Source: Radicibacter daui (GTDB lineage Bacteria > Pseudomonadota > Alphaproteobacteria > Radicibacterales > Radicibacteraceae). From it: DNA of 64,000 nt. A program made the translations under genes and the position numbers. The notes below the pieces were generated by a model. That model was not told the origin of the DNA. It did no database searches and was given only the letters and a program-made list of their open reading frames with translations. Positions 8,541 to 17,426 of this stretch are shown piece by piece. The stretch is from contig CP131056.1 in NCBI GenBank assembly GCA_030657355.1, forward strand, positions 3,492,501 to 3,556,500, in the 5' to 3' direction. Each line of letters begins with the position of its first letter. Position 1 is the stretch's first letter.

Positions 8541-8989
8541 GTGAAAAGCCCGCCTCTCCCGTCTGTTACCTTGCCGAAGCCGGCGACCTTTATGCCGGCT
8601 TTGCCGGCAGGAACGAGCTCATCGCCGCACTCATCCGCACCGCCGCAGACCTCGCCGCCATTTCCCGCGCGGCTCACGGGCTGATTGCGCAGACAGCCGA
8701 TCCGGCGCTGAAAGCCCGCGCCCGGCAGGTGCGTGATACCGGGCTGCGCCAGCGCCTGCCCCTGCGGCGGATATTGCGGCAGCTCGGTGCCGTCCTGCCC
8801 CCTGCCGGGCAGGGCGGCTTGCCCGCTGAGGACTCCGCCCCCGGGCCGGCCGCCGCGCGCCTCACCAAACTGGACCAGGCGCAGGCAGCGCAAGCCGCCG
8901 GGCTGGCGCAGCTTGCCGCGCGCATCCGCGACGACACGCTCTGCCGTACCGTGCTTGCTGTCGCCCGGCATCTGGCGGCGGCCCGCTGA
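8537..8989 (+). CDS. Hypothetical protein translationally coupled to LysR gene (150 aa)
   Basis: The GTG start overlaps the LysR stop codon (GTGA), a tight coupling that fixes the start. The protein is Ala- and Arg-rich and almost wholly helical in appearance, with one Cys near the N terminus (PVCYLAEAG) and one near the C terminus. There is no signal peptide or membrane segment. I do not recognise a family. The context suggests a partner or accessory of the LysR regulator or of its target pathway. Confidence 0.6.
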   Translation: MSEKPASPVCYLAEAGDLYAGFAGRNELIAALIRTAADLAAISRAAHGLIAQTADPALKARARQVRDTGLRQRLPLRRILRQLGAVLPPAGQGGLPAEDSAPGPAAARLTKLDQAQAAQAAGLAQLAARIRDDTLCRTVLAVARHLAAAR

Positions 8990-9132
8990 TCGCCAGGTTT
9001 CAAAGCAATATTTTTTCTGCCAATGCACAATAATATGCATTTGTCTTGCCTTCCGGGAACGCCCAATTTCGCGCGGCATCGGGCAGCGCGCCGCCTTGCC
9101 CCCCGCTCTGCCGACCAACCGGAACTGTCCCC

Positions 9133-10905
9133 ATGACCCGTAAAGCCGCCAACAGCGCCGAAGGCCACCAGCTCGGCGACCATACTGCCGACCTGCGCAT
9201 GGTCATGCTGGCCGCAATGGCGCTTGTGGTCGGCGCCGGCGGCACCCTCGGCGCCTGGGCGCTGCTGAAGCTGATTGCCCTTGCCACAAATCTCTTCTGG
9301 TATGGGCGCCTGTCAGCCCAAGCGGCGGAAATTTCCGGTGCGCCGGCCGTCGTCCTCATACTGCTCGTGCCGCTGATTGGCAGCCTCACCGTCGGGCTCA
9401 TGGCACGTTATGGTTCGGAGAAAATCCGCGGCCACGGCATTCCGGAAGCCATCGAAACCATTCTCTTCGGCGAAAGCCGGCTCTCGCTGAAGGTCGCCAT
9501 TCTCAAACCCGTTTCTTCCGCTATTTCCATCGGCAGCGGCGGCCCCTTCGGGGCGGAAGGGCCGATCATCATGACCGGGGGCGCCATCGGCTCCCTCTTC
9601 GCACAGTGTTTCCGGCTGAGCGCAGCTGAACGCAAGGCGCTGCTCGTCTCCGGCGCCGGCGCCGGCATGACCGCCATCTTCGGCACCCCGCTGGCAGCCA
9701 TCCTGCTGGCCGTCGAGGTGCTGCTATTTGAGTGGAAACCCCGCAGTTTCGTGCCGGTGGTGGTCGCGGTGCTGGTCGCCCATGTGCTGCGGCCGACCCT
9801 CATTGATGCCGGGCCAATGTTTGCCGTGGATTTCACGGTTCCGGGCGGCGCGCTTCCTGTGCTGCTGGCCGCCGGTCTCGGGCTGGTGATGGGCCTTGAA
9901 TCGGCCGTGCTGTCCGGTGCGCTTTATCGACTGGAAGACCTTTTCCACCGCCTGCCGCTGCACTGGATGTGGTGGCCGCTGATCGGCTCGGTGGCGGTGG
10001 CTCTAGGCGGGCTGGTCGATATCCATGCCCTCGGCCCGGGTTATGCCAGCATCCGCGACATGCTGAGTGGCAGCATGGGCTGGCATGCCGTTCTGCTGTT
10101 GCTGGTGGTCAAGGCCGTCATCTGGCTGGTGGCGCTGAGTTCGGGTACCAGCGGCGGCGTGCTTGCGCCGCTGCTGATCCTTGGCGGTGCGCTCGGTGCC
10201 GTGGCCGGCCACTTCCTCCCCGGGCCGGCCGGCATGTGGGCCATGATCGGCATGGCCGGCATCATGAGCGGCGGCATGCGCGCGCCCATCACCGGCGCAC
10301 TCTTTGCCGCCGAGCTTACAGGCCATTTCGAAGCGCTGCCGCTGACCGTTGCCGCGGCCGCCGGTGCCTACGGGGTGAGCGTGCTGCTGATGCGGCGCTC
10401 CATTCTCACCGAAAAGATCGCCCGTCGCGGCCGCCATATCCTGCAGGAGTACAGCGTGGACATGCTGGAGTTCCTGCAGGCCCGCCAGTTGATGACGCCC
10501 GCTCCCGACACCCTGCCCGGCTCGATGCGGATCGGCGAGGCGCTTGATTTTTTTGCCGGCGAGGCAACACATCGCAGCTATCCGGTGGTAACGGCCGAGG
10601 GCCAGCTGCTCGGCCTCCTCTCCCGCAGCGATGCGCTGCGCTGGCAGGTCGAGGGGGCATCGCCGGAGGTCGCGCTTGCCGAAACCCTGTCGGACGCTTC
10701 CCAGCCCGTCGCCTATCCCGACAGCCCCAGCGCCTTCGTCGCCGATCTGATGGTCAAGTCCGGCATCGGCCGCATCCCCATCATCGAACGTGACAGCCGC
10801 AAGGTCGTCGGCATCCTCTCGCGCCATGACCTGCTGAAGGCGCGTCGCACCTTGCAACAGGGAGAAACCAGCCGCTCCCGTTTCGTAAACTGGCTCGCAC
10901 GCTAG
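9133..10905 (+). CDS. ClC-family chloride channel/antiporter with tandem CBS domains
   Basis: Integral inner-membrane anion transporter of the ClC family. ATG 9133 is chosen over an upstream TTG because it lies directly before the first amphipathic/hydrophobic stretch. The 590-residue protein shows the three anion-path motifs: GHGIP (100-104), GAEGP (140-144, gating Glu E142) and SGTSGGVLAP. After about residue 450 there are two CBS domains, including SRSDAL and SRHDLL, which in this family bind adenosine nucleotides. At the position equivalent to the internal proton glutamate of E. coli ClC the sequence reads AVEV, that is Val instead of Glu (V196). This is typical of channel-like members, but transport mode cannot be settled from sequence. 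Confidence 0.9.
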   Translation: MTRKAANSAEGHQLGDHTADLRMVMLAAMALVVGAGGTLGAWALLKLIALATNLFWYGRLSAQAAEISGAPAVVLILLVPLIGSLTVGLMARYGSEKIRGHGIPEAIETILFGESRLSLKVAILKPVSSAISIGSGGPFGAEGPIIMTGGAIGSLFAQCFRLSAAERKALLVSGAGAGMTAIFGTPLAAILLAVEVLLFEWKPRSFVPVVVAVLVAHVLRPTLIDAGPMFAVDFTVPGGALPVLLAAGLGLVMGLESAVLSGALYRLEDLFHRLPLHWMWWPLIGSVAVALGGLVDIHALGPGYASIRDMLSGSMGWHAVLLLLVVKAVIWLVALSSGTSGGVLAPLLILGGALGAVAGHFLPGPAGMWAMIGMAGIMSGGMRAPITGALFAAELTGHFEALPLTVAAAAGAYGVSVLLMRRSILTEKIARRGRHILQEYSVDMLEFLQARQLMTPAPDTLPGSMRIGEALDFFAGEATHRSYPVVTAEGQLLGLLSRSDALRWQVEGASPEVALAETLSDASQPVAYPDSPSAFVADLMVKSGIGRIPIIERDSRKVVGILSRHDLLKARRTLQQGETSRSRFVNWLAR

Positions 10906-11043
10906 GCAGACACTCTGGCGACGAGTCCACGCTGTCCAGCTTTTGTGGCATTGTTCCGCGCCCCGCGCGCACCAAATCGCAAGATCGGTCGAGCATGTCC
11001 TGCCGGCCCGGGTTTAGCTGATGCCGCCACGAAGGATGGAACG

Positions 11044-11925
11044 ATGAACGCGGCGCTTCGGAACTATCAGGCACGGATGCAGCGGGCGCTGGATCATATC
11101 GACCGGCATCTGGACGGCGAACTGGATCTGGAAACGGTGAGCACTGTCGCTGCCTTCTCCAGATTTCACTTCCACCGCCAGTTCACGGCAACCTTCGGGC
11201 TGTCCGTGCACCGCTATATCCAGCTTGCCCGGATGAAGCGCGCCTCATACCGGCTCGCGTACCGGCAGGAGGAGCGCGTGACCGACATCGCCTTCGATGC
11301 CGGTTACGACGCACCGGATGCCTTTGCCCGCGCCTTCCGGCAACGGTTCGGGCAATCGCCCTCCGCGTTCCGCAAAGCTCCCGACTGGGAGCCGTGGCTT
11401 GCGGCCTTCGGGCCTCTCGATACTGCGAGGAGCAAGCTCATGCAGAAGCTGTTTACCCCCGGTGACGTGATGATCCGCGAGGTGCCGGCCACAAGGGTCG
11501 CGATCATGGAGCATCGCGGCGTCCCGGCAACACTCGGCGCCACCATCCAGCGTTTCATCGCCTGGCGCCGGGCCGCCGGCCTTCACCCCCGGACCAGTGC
11601 CACCTTCAATGTCTGGCGTTCGGAGCCGCGGCCGGCTTCCCCGGCGGATTACAGCGTCGACCTTTGCGCCGGCACCGACCGGCCGGTCGAGACCTTCGGC
11701 GAAGATGTCAGGGCCGGTGAAATTCCGGGCGGGCGCTGCGCGGTCCTGCGCGTTGTCGGCAATACCGACAATCTTGAGCCCGCCGCCCTCTTTCTTTACC
11801 GCGACTGGCTGCCGGCAAGTGGCGATGAGACCCGGGACTTCCCGCTCTATTGCCAGCGCCTCAGCTTCTTTCCGGAAGTGCCCGAGCATGAGGCCGTCGC
11901 CGAGCTGTATTTGCCGCTGAAATAA
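11044..11925 (+). CDS. AraC-family regulator with GyrI-like effector domain
   Basis: A 293-residue protein. The N-terminal part (about 5-110) is an AraC/XylS double helix-turn-helix: LDLETVSTVAAFSRFHFHRQ and ERVTDIAFDAGYDAPDAFAR, ending RQRFGQSPSAFRK. The C-terminal part (about 125-290) is a GyrI-like (Rob/SbmC) small-molecule-binding domain, beginning DVMIREVPATRVAIMEHRG. This architecture is typical of regulators that respond to amphipathic or toxic compounds. The ATG at 11044 follows AAGGATGGA. It stands alone; targets are unknown. Confidence 0.88.
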   Translation: MNAALRNYQARMQRALDHIDRHLDGELDLETVSTVAAFSRFHFHRQFTATFGLSVHRYIQLARMKRASYRLAYRQEERVTDIAFDAGYDAPDAFARAFRQRFGQSPSAFRKAPDWEPWLAAFGPLDTARSKLMQKLFTPGDVMIREVPATRVAIMEHRGVPATLGATIQRFIAWRRAAGLHPRTSATFNVWRSEPRPASPADYSVDLCAGTDRPVETFGEDVRAGEIPGGRCAVLRVVGNTDNLEPAALFLYRDWLPASGDETRDFPLYCQRLSFFPEVPEHEAVAELYLPLK

Positions 11926-12008
11926 CAGCCTCCGATAGGCCTTGGGGGCCAATCGGCCTTGCGATAGGGTGTCGCCTCCTTTTGCGCCAACCTGCGGGTC
12001 TTTCCCCC

Positions 12009-13040
12009 ATGGACATCATCTTCAGCCCCGACCAGCTTGCCCATCATGCCGCTGCGGAGTTCAACCGCGGCAAGCTCGGGCCCAGCTTCGAGCATCCCGG
12101 CCGCGCCGAAACTATCCTTGCCGCGGTGGCGGCCAGCGAAGGGGGGAATGTCAGCCCGCCGGAAGATTTCGGCATCGGCCCCATCCTCGCCGTGCATGAT
12201 CGCGACTATGTCGAGTTTCTGAGAGGAGTGTGGGACCGCTGGCAGGCTGCGGGGCGTCCGGGCGATGCCATGCCGCTCGCCTGGCCGCAGCCGGAACTCA
12301 TGCGTGTGCGCCCGCGCAGCATCGATGGTGAGCTGGGGCTTTATTGCGCCGATATCGGCACCCCCATCACTGCCGGCACCTGGCGCGCCGCCTATGCCTC
12401 CGCTCAGGTCGCCCTTACTGCCGCGCGGCGCGTGCATGAAGGCGCACGTTACTGCTTCGGCCTCTGCCGCCCGCCGGGACACCATGCCGGCAAGCAGATG
12501 TATATGGGCTACAGCTTCCTCAACAACGCAGCCATCGCCGCCGAGTGGCTGATTGCCAGCGGCCATCGCCGGATCACCGTGCTGGATGTCGATTATCATC
12601 ACGGCAACGGCACCCAGGCCATCTTCTATGACCGTGCGGATGTGCAGTACGTCTCCCTGCATGCCGACCCGGAAGATGCCTTCCCGTTCTTCCTCGGCCG
12701 CGCGGACGAAACCGGCACCGGCGCCGGGGCGGACACCAACCTCAACCTGCCGCTGCCCGAAGGCACCGACTGGCAAGCCTATTCCGCGGCGCTGGACACG
12801 GCGCTCGATGCTATCCGCGCCTTCGGGCCGAGCGTCGTCGTGCTCTCTCTCGGGGTCGATACTTTCGAAGAGGATCCCATCAGCCGCTTCCGCTTCAAGG
12901 CGCAGGATTTTGTCACCCTGGGCCGCCAGCTGGCCAGCCTCGACCTGCCGATGCCGGTGATCATGGAAGGCGGGTATGCGGTGGCTGCCCTCGGGGCAAA
13001 TGTCGCCTCTGTTCTCAAGGGGCTGCAGCAGGGCGCTTAA
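12009..13040 (+). CDS. aphA: Acetylpolyamine amidohydrolase (class II HDAC-like)
   Basis: Zinc hydrolase of the arginase/deacetylase superfamily that removes acetyl groups from acetylated polyamines. From the ATG at 12009 (MDIIFSPDQ) it has 343 residues, close to the characterised Mycoplana ramosa enzyme. The key residues fall at the same numbers as I recall for that enzyme: tandem His H158-H159 in RPPGHHAG, zinc ligands D195, H197 (DVDYHHGNG) and D284 (LGVDTFEEDP), and the transition-state Tyr Y323 in GGY. The protein is cytoplasmic. No polyamine transporter is adjacent. The upstream AraC gene is 83 bp away but need not be related. Confidence 0.92.
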   Translation: MDIIFSPDQLAHHAAAEFNRGKLGPSFEHPGRAETILAAVAASEGGNVSPPEDFGIGPILAVHDRDYVEFLRGVWDRWQAAGRPGDAMPLAWPQPELMRVRPRSIDGELGLYCADIGTPITAGTWRAAYASAQVALTAARRVHEGARYCFGLCRPPGHHAGKQMYMGYSFLNNAAIAAEWLIASGHRRITVLDVDYHHGNGTQAIFYDRADVQYVSLHADPEDAFPFFLGRADETGTGAGADTNLNLPLPEGTDWQAYSAALDTALDAIRAFGPSVVVLSLGVDTFEEDPISRFRFKAQDFVTLGRQLASLDLPMPVIMEGGYAVAALGANVASVLKGLQQGA

Positions 13041-13297
13041 GCCTGCAACACCCGGGCTGAAAAATCCGTTTAGTCCGGGAGATGTTCCGGAAAAGGGTGG
13101 GCGGCGGCTGTCCTGCGCCTGTATGCTCTTGTGACTATGCTTCCGGCCAGCTTAACGGCGCACCGGAGAGGTGGTCTATTAGTCCTGCGGGCAGGGTACG
13201 GCTCATGTCGCATCACCCCGGGGGAACAGGACGAACCCCCTCCCCGGTTTGCCCGGCAGCTATTGTTGAACCTTTTGTTTTCAAGGCGGGCCACATC

Positions 13298-14440
13298 ATG
13301 CGCTGGTGCTTTACGGATCGGGGGGTCCGTCTGGCAGGGGTTATCGCCGTGGCGACAGTTGTCGCCATCGGGGCCGGGGTTGCGGGAGCGCAGCAGACCG
13401 GCAATGCGAACGCGGGCAACGAGCCGCTTGGCCTGCGAATCGGCACGGGAACCACCAGCGGCACCTACTTTCCTCTCGGAAGCCTGATCGCCAATGCATT
13501 GTCGCGCCCGCCTGGCGCGCGGCCGTGTGACCGTGGCGGCAGCTGCGGTGTCGATAATCTTCTGGCGGTTGCGCAGGCAACCGACGGCTCCGTCGAGAAT
13601 GTCGACCGCCTGCAGAAGGGCGACCTTGATGCCGCGCTGGCGCAGGCCAATGTGGCCTACTGGGCCCGTACCTCCTCCGGCCCCTATGGCGGCAAACCGC
13701 CGGCCGATCAGTTGAGCCTGATTGCCAGCCTCTATACCGAAACCGTGCATGTCGTGGTGCGCGAGGACAGCCCGCTGAAATCGGTCAGCGAGCTCAAGGG
13801 CAAACGCGTCTCGCTGGGGCCGGATGGTTCCGGCACACTTACCGATGCCCGCAACGTGCTGGCCGCCTACGGGCTCGGCGAAAAGTCACTGAAGCCGGTT
13901 TATGAGCGCCCGGCCCGGTCCGGTGACATGCTGGCCGATGGCGAGATCGATGCCATGTTCGTAACCGGCGGCGACCCGATGCCGGTACTGGTAGACCTTG
14001 CCCGTGCCCTCGACATCCGCTTCCTGCCGCTGAACGGCACGCCGGCCGAGGATATGGTCGAACGCCAGCCCTTCCTGACCCATGCGGAAATTCCCGCCGA
14101 TATCTATCCCGGCGTCGATGAAGGAACCTCGACCGTGGGCATGGGCGCCCTGCTGCTCATCCGCAAGGACGAGCCGGAGGATCTGGTGTTCGAGATCACC
14201 CGGGCGCTGTGGAACCCGGCCACCCTTGCCGTGCTGGCCGACCCGCGCCGGCCGACCCCGATCACGCTTGACCCCACGAACACGCTGACGACGCTCGCCG
14301 TGCCGCTGCACCCGGGCGCCCGGCGCTATTACGAGGAAGCCCACCTGCTGGAAGGCGCCCAGCCGGAACTGGCAGCCCCGCCAGCTGCCGGCGGCGCCCC
14401 CGGCGCAGCTCCGGTTCCAGCCCCGGCGCCGCGTTCCTGA
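13298..14440 (+). CDS. TAXI-family TRAP transporter solute-binding protein (orphan)
   Basis: Periplasmic substrate-binding protein of the TAXI class of TRAP transporters. ATG 13298 begins a 380-residue precursor with a clear signal peptide (basic MRWCFTDRGVRLAG, hydrophobic core, likely cleavage after AGVAGA). Mature-protein signatures are GTGTTSGTYFPLGSLIANAL, the paired Cys region CDRGGSCGV, and AQANVAYWA. The C terminus is a low-complexity Ala/Pro/Gly tail. No DctM/DctQ-type membrane subunit is present in the window, so it must work with a distant permease or alone. The ligand is unknown; related proteins bind dicarboxylates or glutamate. Confidence 0.88.
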   Translation: MRWCFTDRGVRLAGVIAVATVVAIGAGVAGAQQTGNANAGNEPLGLRIGTGTTSGTYFPLGSLIANALSRPPGARPCDRGGSCGVDNLLAVAQATDGSVENVDRLQKGDLDAALAQANVAYWARTSSGPYGGKPPADQLSLIASLYTETVHVVVREDSPLKSVSELKGKRVSLGPDGSGTLTDARNVLAAYGLGEKSLKPVYERPARSGDMLADGEIDAMFVTGGDPMPVLVDLARALDIRFLPLNGTPAEDMVERQPFLTHAEIPADIYPGVDEGTSTVGMGALLLIRKDEPEDLVFEITRALWNPATLAVLADPRRPTPITLDPTNTLTTLAVPLHPGARRYYEEAHLLEGAQPELAAPPAAGGAPGAAPVPAPAPRS

Positions 14441-14471
14441 CCGCCCGCTGTCCGGCGGCGCTCCAGAAACA

Positions 14472-14499
14472 AAACCCCCGGCGCAAAGACCGGGGGTTT
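14472..14499. terminator. Bidirectional rho-independent terminator
   Basis: Arms AAACCCCCGG (14472-14481) and CCGGGGGTTT (14490-14499) with an 8-nt loop, lying between the convergent TAXI and GST genes. T-rich sequence follows on both strands. Confidence 0.85.
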
Positions 14500-14528
14500 C
14501 CTTTTGGGGCGTCAGGTTGCCGGCGATA

Positions 14529-15170
14529 TCAGGGCGCAGCCGCTTCTGCCTTGCCCGCCGCATCCCAGGCTTGCATGCCCGGATGGGCGAGCATCGCCGC
14601 CATATAATCCTCAACCACCTTCGGCAGGCCGCGCACATAGGAGCGGAAACGGAAGATCACCGGGGCAAACATGCAGTCTGCAATGCTGAAGCTGCCGAAG
14701 AGATAAGGCCCCCCGGCACCATAGGTCCCGCGCAGCTCGCTCCACAGCGCTACGATCCGGTCGATATCGGCCCGGCATTCCGGCGTCTCGCCCTCACCCG
14801 GCGCAATTGCAGCCACATCCATCGACATGTTGGAGCGCAACGCCTGGTAGCCGCTGTGCATCTCTGCCGCGGCGGAACGCGCAACCGCGCGCGCAACAGG
14901 GTCGGCCGGCCACAGCGCGGCGGCGGGATAGGCCTCTGCCACCCATTCACAGACGGCAAGGCTGTCCCAGACCAGCGCGCCGCCCTCAAGGCGCAGCGCC
15001 GGGATCTTGCCGCTGGGAGAAACCTTCAGCACTTCCTCGCGGGTATTGGGCTGCCGCAGCTTGATCGCCACTTCGGTGAACTCGGCACCGGCATGCACCA
15101 GCGCCAGCCACGGCCGCAGCGACCAGCTGGAAAAACGCTTGTCGCCGATGATGAGTTGAAGCCCGCTCAT
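14529..15170 (-). CDS. Glutathione S-transferase family protein
   Basis: A 213-residue cytosolic GST. The thioredoxin-like N-terminal domain carries the SSWSLRPWLAL motif, where the first Ser residues occupy the glutathione-activating position. SGKIPAL gives the cis-Pro and DSLAVCEW the glutathione-contact Asp-Ser. The helical C-terminal domain ends with the usual SIADCMFAPVI N-capping segment. Similar proteins are annotated as GST of the maleylacetoacetate-isomerase-like or YfcF-like groups; substrate unknown. It ends at the shared terminator with the TAXI gene. Confidence 0.85.
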   Translation of the reverse strand: MSGLQLIIGDKRFSSWSLRPWLALVHAGAEFTEVAIKLRQPNTREEVLKVSPSGKIPALRLEGGALVWDSLAVCEWVAEAYPAAALWPADPVARAVARSAAAEMHSGYQALRSNMSMDVAAIAPGEGETPECRADIDRIVALWSELRGTYGAGGPYLFGSFSIADCMFAPVIFRFRSYVRGLPKVVEDYMAAMLAHPGMQAWDAAGKAEAAAP

Positions 15171-15375
15171 GAGAATTTCCTTCCGGAATAAATAGGGGTC
15201 AGAGGCTGACGCGAGCGACGTTGGCCGAGCGCAGGGGCCCGGTCAACAGCGGCAAGGGCCGGCGGGCAAACGTGCCCGCGAATTGCCGCTTGGCCTGCCG
15301 GTGCCGGCTGAGGCAGTCTTGGCGCTGGTTAGCCCGTGCCGGCGCCTTCCGGGGCGCGCCGGGTTTCCCTGCCAA

Positions 15376-15420
15376 ATTCTCCTTGGCCGGATTCTCCTTG
15401 GCCAGAGTCTCCCTGAACGA
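15376..15420. repeat. Three 15-bp imperfect tandem repeats in the pepA-type gene leader
   Basis: Two copies of ATTCTCCTTGGCC (15376 and 15391) spaced exactly 15 bp apart, followed by a decayed third unit AGTCTCCCTGAACGA. They lie just before the GTG start of the aminopeptidase gene. Confidence 0.6.
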
Positions 15421-15444
15421 CATTCAAGAAAGATTGCGTCTCCC

Positions 15445-16848
15445 GTGTCCACGCTCCTTTCCTCCGGCTCTGCCGAGGCTGCCTCCGCCCTCTCCCTGAC
15501 CCTCATCCTGGCGAGCGAGGTTGATGCCTGGCGCGCGGGCCAAAGCCCGGCGACGCTCGACTGGCTCGCCTCCAGCGGTTTCACCGGCAAGGCCGGCAGC
15601 CTCGCGCTCCTGCCCGGAGAGACCGGCGGCAAGGCAGCAGCCGTTTATGTCGCCGCCTCGCTGGAAGATCCCTTCGCCCTTGCCGACCTGCCCAAGCGGC
15701 TACCGGCCAGCCTGTGGAAGGCCGCCGGGCCGGGTGGCGCTCTCTCCGCGACGGCTGCCAATGCCCTCGCGCTCGGCTGGGGCCTCGGTTCCTATGCCTT
15801 TGACCTCTACAAGGCAGAAAAGGCGCCGGCGACCGCCCGCCTCGTCTGGCCGGAAGCGGCCAACGAGACACGCACCGGCGCGGTCATCAGCTCCGTCCTG
15901 CTCTGCCGCGATCTCGTCAACACCCCCGCAAACCATCTGGGCCCGATGGAACTCGCGGCAGCGGCAAAGGCCGTGGCCGAGGAGTTCGGTGCTTCCTATG
16001 CCGAGATCGTCGGCGATGATCTGCTGGCGCAAAACTACCCGGCCATCCATGCCGTCGGTCGGGGCAGCGACCGCGCGCCGCGCCTTGTCGATCTGCGCTG
16101 GGGCAAGGAAGACGCACCGCGTGTCACCCTGGTGGGCAAGGGCGTGGTGTTCGACACCGGCGGCTATGACCTCAAGCCTTCCAGCGGCATGCTCCTGATG
16201 AAGAAGGATATGGGCGGCGCCGCCCATGCACTGGGTGTCGCCCGCATCGTCATGGCGCTCGGCCTGCCGGTGCGCCTGCGTGTGCTGCTGCCGATTGTCG
16301 AGAACAGCGTCTCCGGTAACGCCTTCCGTCCGCTCGATGTGCTGGCCTCGCGCAAGGGCCTTACCATCGAGGTTGGCAATACCGATGCCGAAGGCCGCGT
16401 CATCCTGTCCGACGCGCTGGCCGAAGCGTCCAGCGAAAAACCGGAATTGCTGGTAGACTTCGCCACGCTCACCGGCGCTGCCCGTGTCGCGCTCGGCCCG
16501 GACCTGCCGGCCCTGTTCGCCCGCGAAGATGCTACCGCTGAAGCCTTGCTTGCCGCCGGCAAGGGCGCGGCCGATCCGATGTGGCGCCTGCCGCTCTGGG
16601 ACGGCTACCGTAAATCGATTCGTGGCAAGGTCGGCGACATCAACAACTCCGGCGACATGCCGATGGCCGGCGCCATCACGGCGGCGCTTTTCCTTGATGC
16701 CTTCGTCGATGCCGGCATCGACTGGGTGCATATCGACACCTTTGCCTGGAACAGCGGCAATCGCCCCGGCCGCCCGGAAGGCGGGGAGGCTCTGGGCCTG
16801 CGCGCCGTCGCCGCGTTCATCGAAAAGCGTTTCGGCGTCAAGGCCTAA
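15445..16848 (+). CDS. M17-family leucyl aminopeptidase
   Basis: Cytosolic dimetal exopeptidase that removes N-terminal residues from peptides. GTG 15445 is chosen, giving 467 residues, the usual size of the shorter alphaproteobacterial M17 enzymes; the open frame upstream crosses the tandem repeats and looks non-coding. Metal/catalytic motifs: GKGVVFDTGGYDLKP (231-245, metal Lys and Asp plus catalytic Lys), NTDAEGRVILSDAL (312-325, the family signature with metal Asp/Glu and catalytic Arg). The NlpC/P60 gene follows after a MarR gene. A link between aminopeptidase and cell-wall peptide turnover is plausible because this pairing recurs in alphaproteobacteria. Confidence 0.92.
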   Translation: MSTLLSSGSAEAASALSLTLILASEVDAWRAGQSPATLDWLASSGFTGKAGSLALLPGETGGKAAAVYVAASLEDPFALADLPKRLPASLWKAAGPGGALSATAANALALGWGLGSYAFDLYKAEKAPATARLVWPEAANETRTGAVISSVLLCRDLVNTPANHLGPMELAAAAKAVAEEFGASYAEIVGDDLLAQNYPAIHAVGRGSDRAPRLVDLRWGKEDAPRVTLVGKGVVFDTGGYDLKPSSGMLLMKKDMGGAAHALGVARIVMALGLPVRLRVLLPIVENSVSGNAFRPLDVLASRKGLTIEVGNTDAEGRVILSDALAEASSEKPELLVDFATLTGAARVALGPDLPALFAREDATAEALLAAGKGAADPMWRLPLWDGYRKSIRGKVGDINNSGDMPMAGAITAALFLDAFVDAGIDWVHIDTFAWNSGNRPGRPEGGEALGLRAVAAFIEKRFGVKA

Positions 16849-17015
16849 GCAGGGGGCATAAGGCTAGCCGGCCTTTTCCAAAAAAACTGCCCGAGGGGGA
16901 GGTTTCACGGCCTTCCCCTCATTGCGCTGCCGAAACAGCCCTGTATGATGCCTTTCAGCAAGAGGCTTCCGTCCCGCCAGCCGGGCAGGAGGCACACGGG
17001 AGCCAAAGGTGATCA

Positions 17016-17390
17016 ATGGCGCGGGACTTAAAGCCCCTTGAAGTGTGGTGCGGTGCGCTGACGGAATCGGTGCGCCGGGATACGCCGGACCTTTCCGCCA
17101 GACAGTTCGCCGTCATGCTCATCGTCTATATCGAGCCGCCGCCCCATACGGTGCGCGGTCTCGCGGCGAAGCTCAACGTCTCCAAACCCGCCATCACCCG
17201 CGCGCTCGACCGTCTGAGCCAGCTAGGTTTCCTCAAGCGCAAGCGCGATGAGGAAGACCGCCGCAACGTCCTCGTCCAGCGCACCGTCAAGGGCTCGGTC
17301 TATCTCAGTGATTTCGCCGACATGGTGGTGAAGGCCGAGCTTGACCTCGCTGCCCGCAAGGCCGAGATGGGTACGCAGGCGGCCCAGTAA
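17016..17390 (+). CDS. MarR-type winged-helix regulator (124 aa)
   Basis: A compact MarR-like winged helix-turn-helix protein. LTESVRRDTPDLSARQFAVM is the dimerisation/early helix part, HTVRGLAAKLNVSKPAITRA the recognition helix-turn-helix, and KRKRDEEDRRNVLVQRT the wing with the DRR motif of MarR proteins. Ligand and operator unknown. It lies between the aminopeptidase and the NlpC/P60 gene on the same strand (36 bp before the latter) and may control them. Confidence 0.82.
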   Translation: MARDLKPLEVWCGALTESVRRDTPDLSARQFAVMLIVYIEPPPHTVRGLAAKLNVSKPAITRALDRLSQLGFLKRKRDEEDRRNVLVQRTVKGSVYLSDFADMVVKAELDLAARKAEMGTQAAQ

Positions 17391-17426
17391 GGCCGCTCCC
17401 TCTCTTATCCATCGGGTTTGCCCAGC

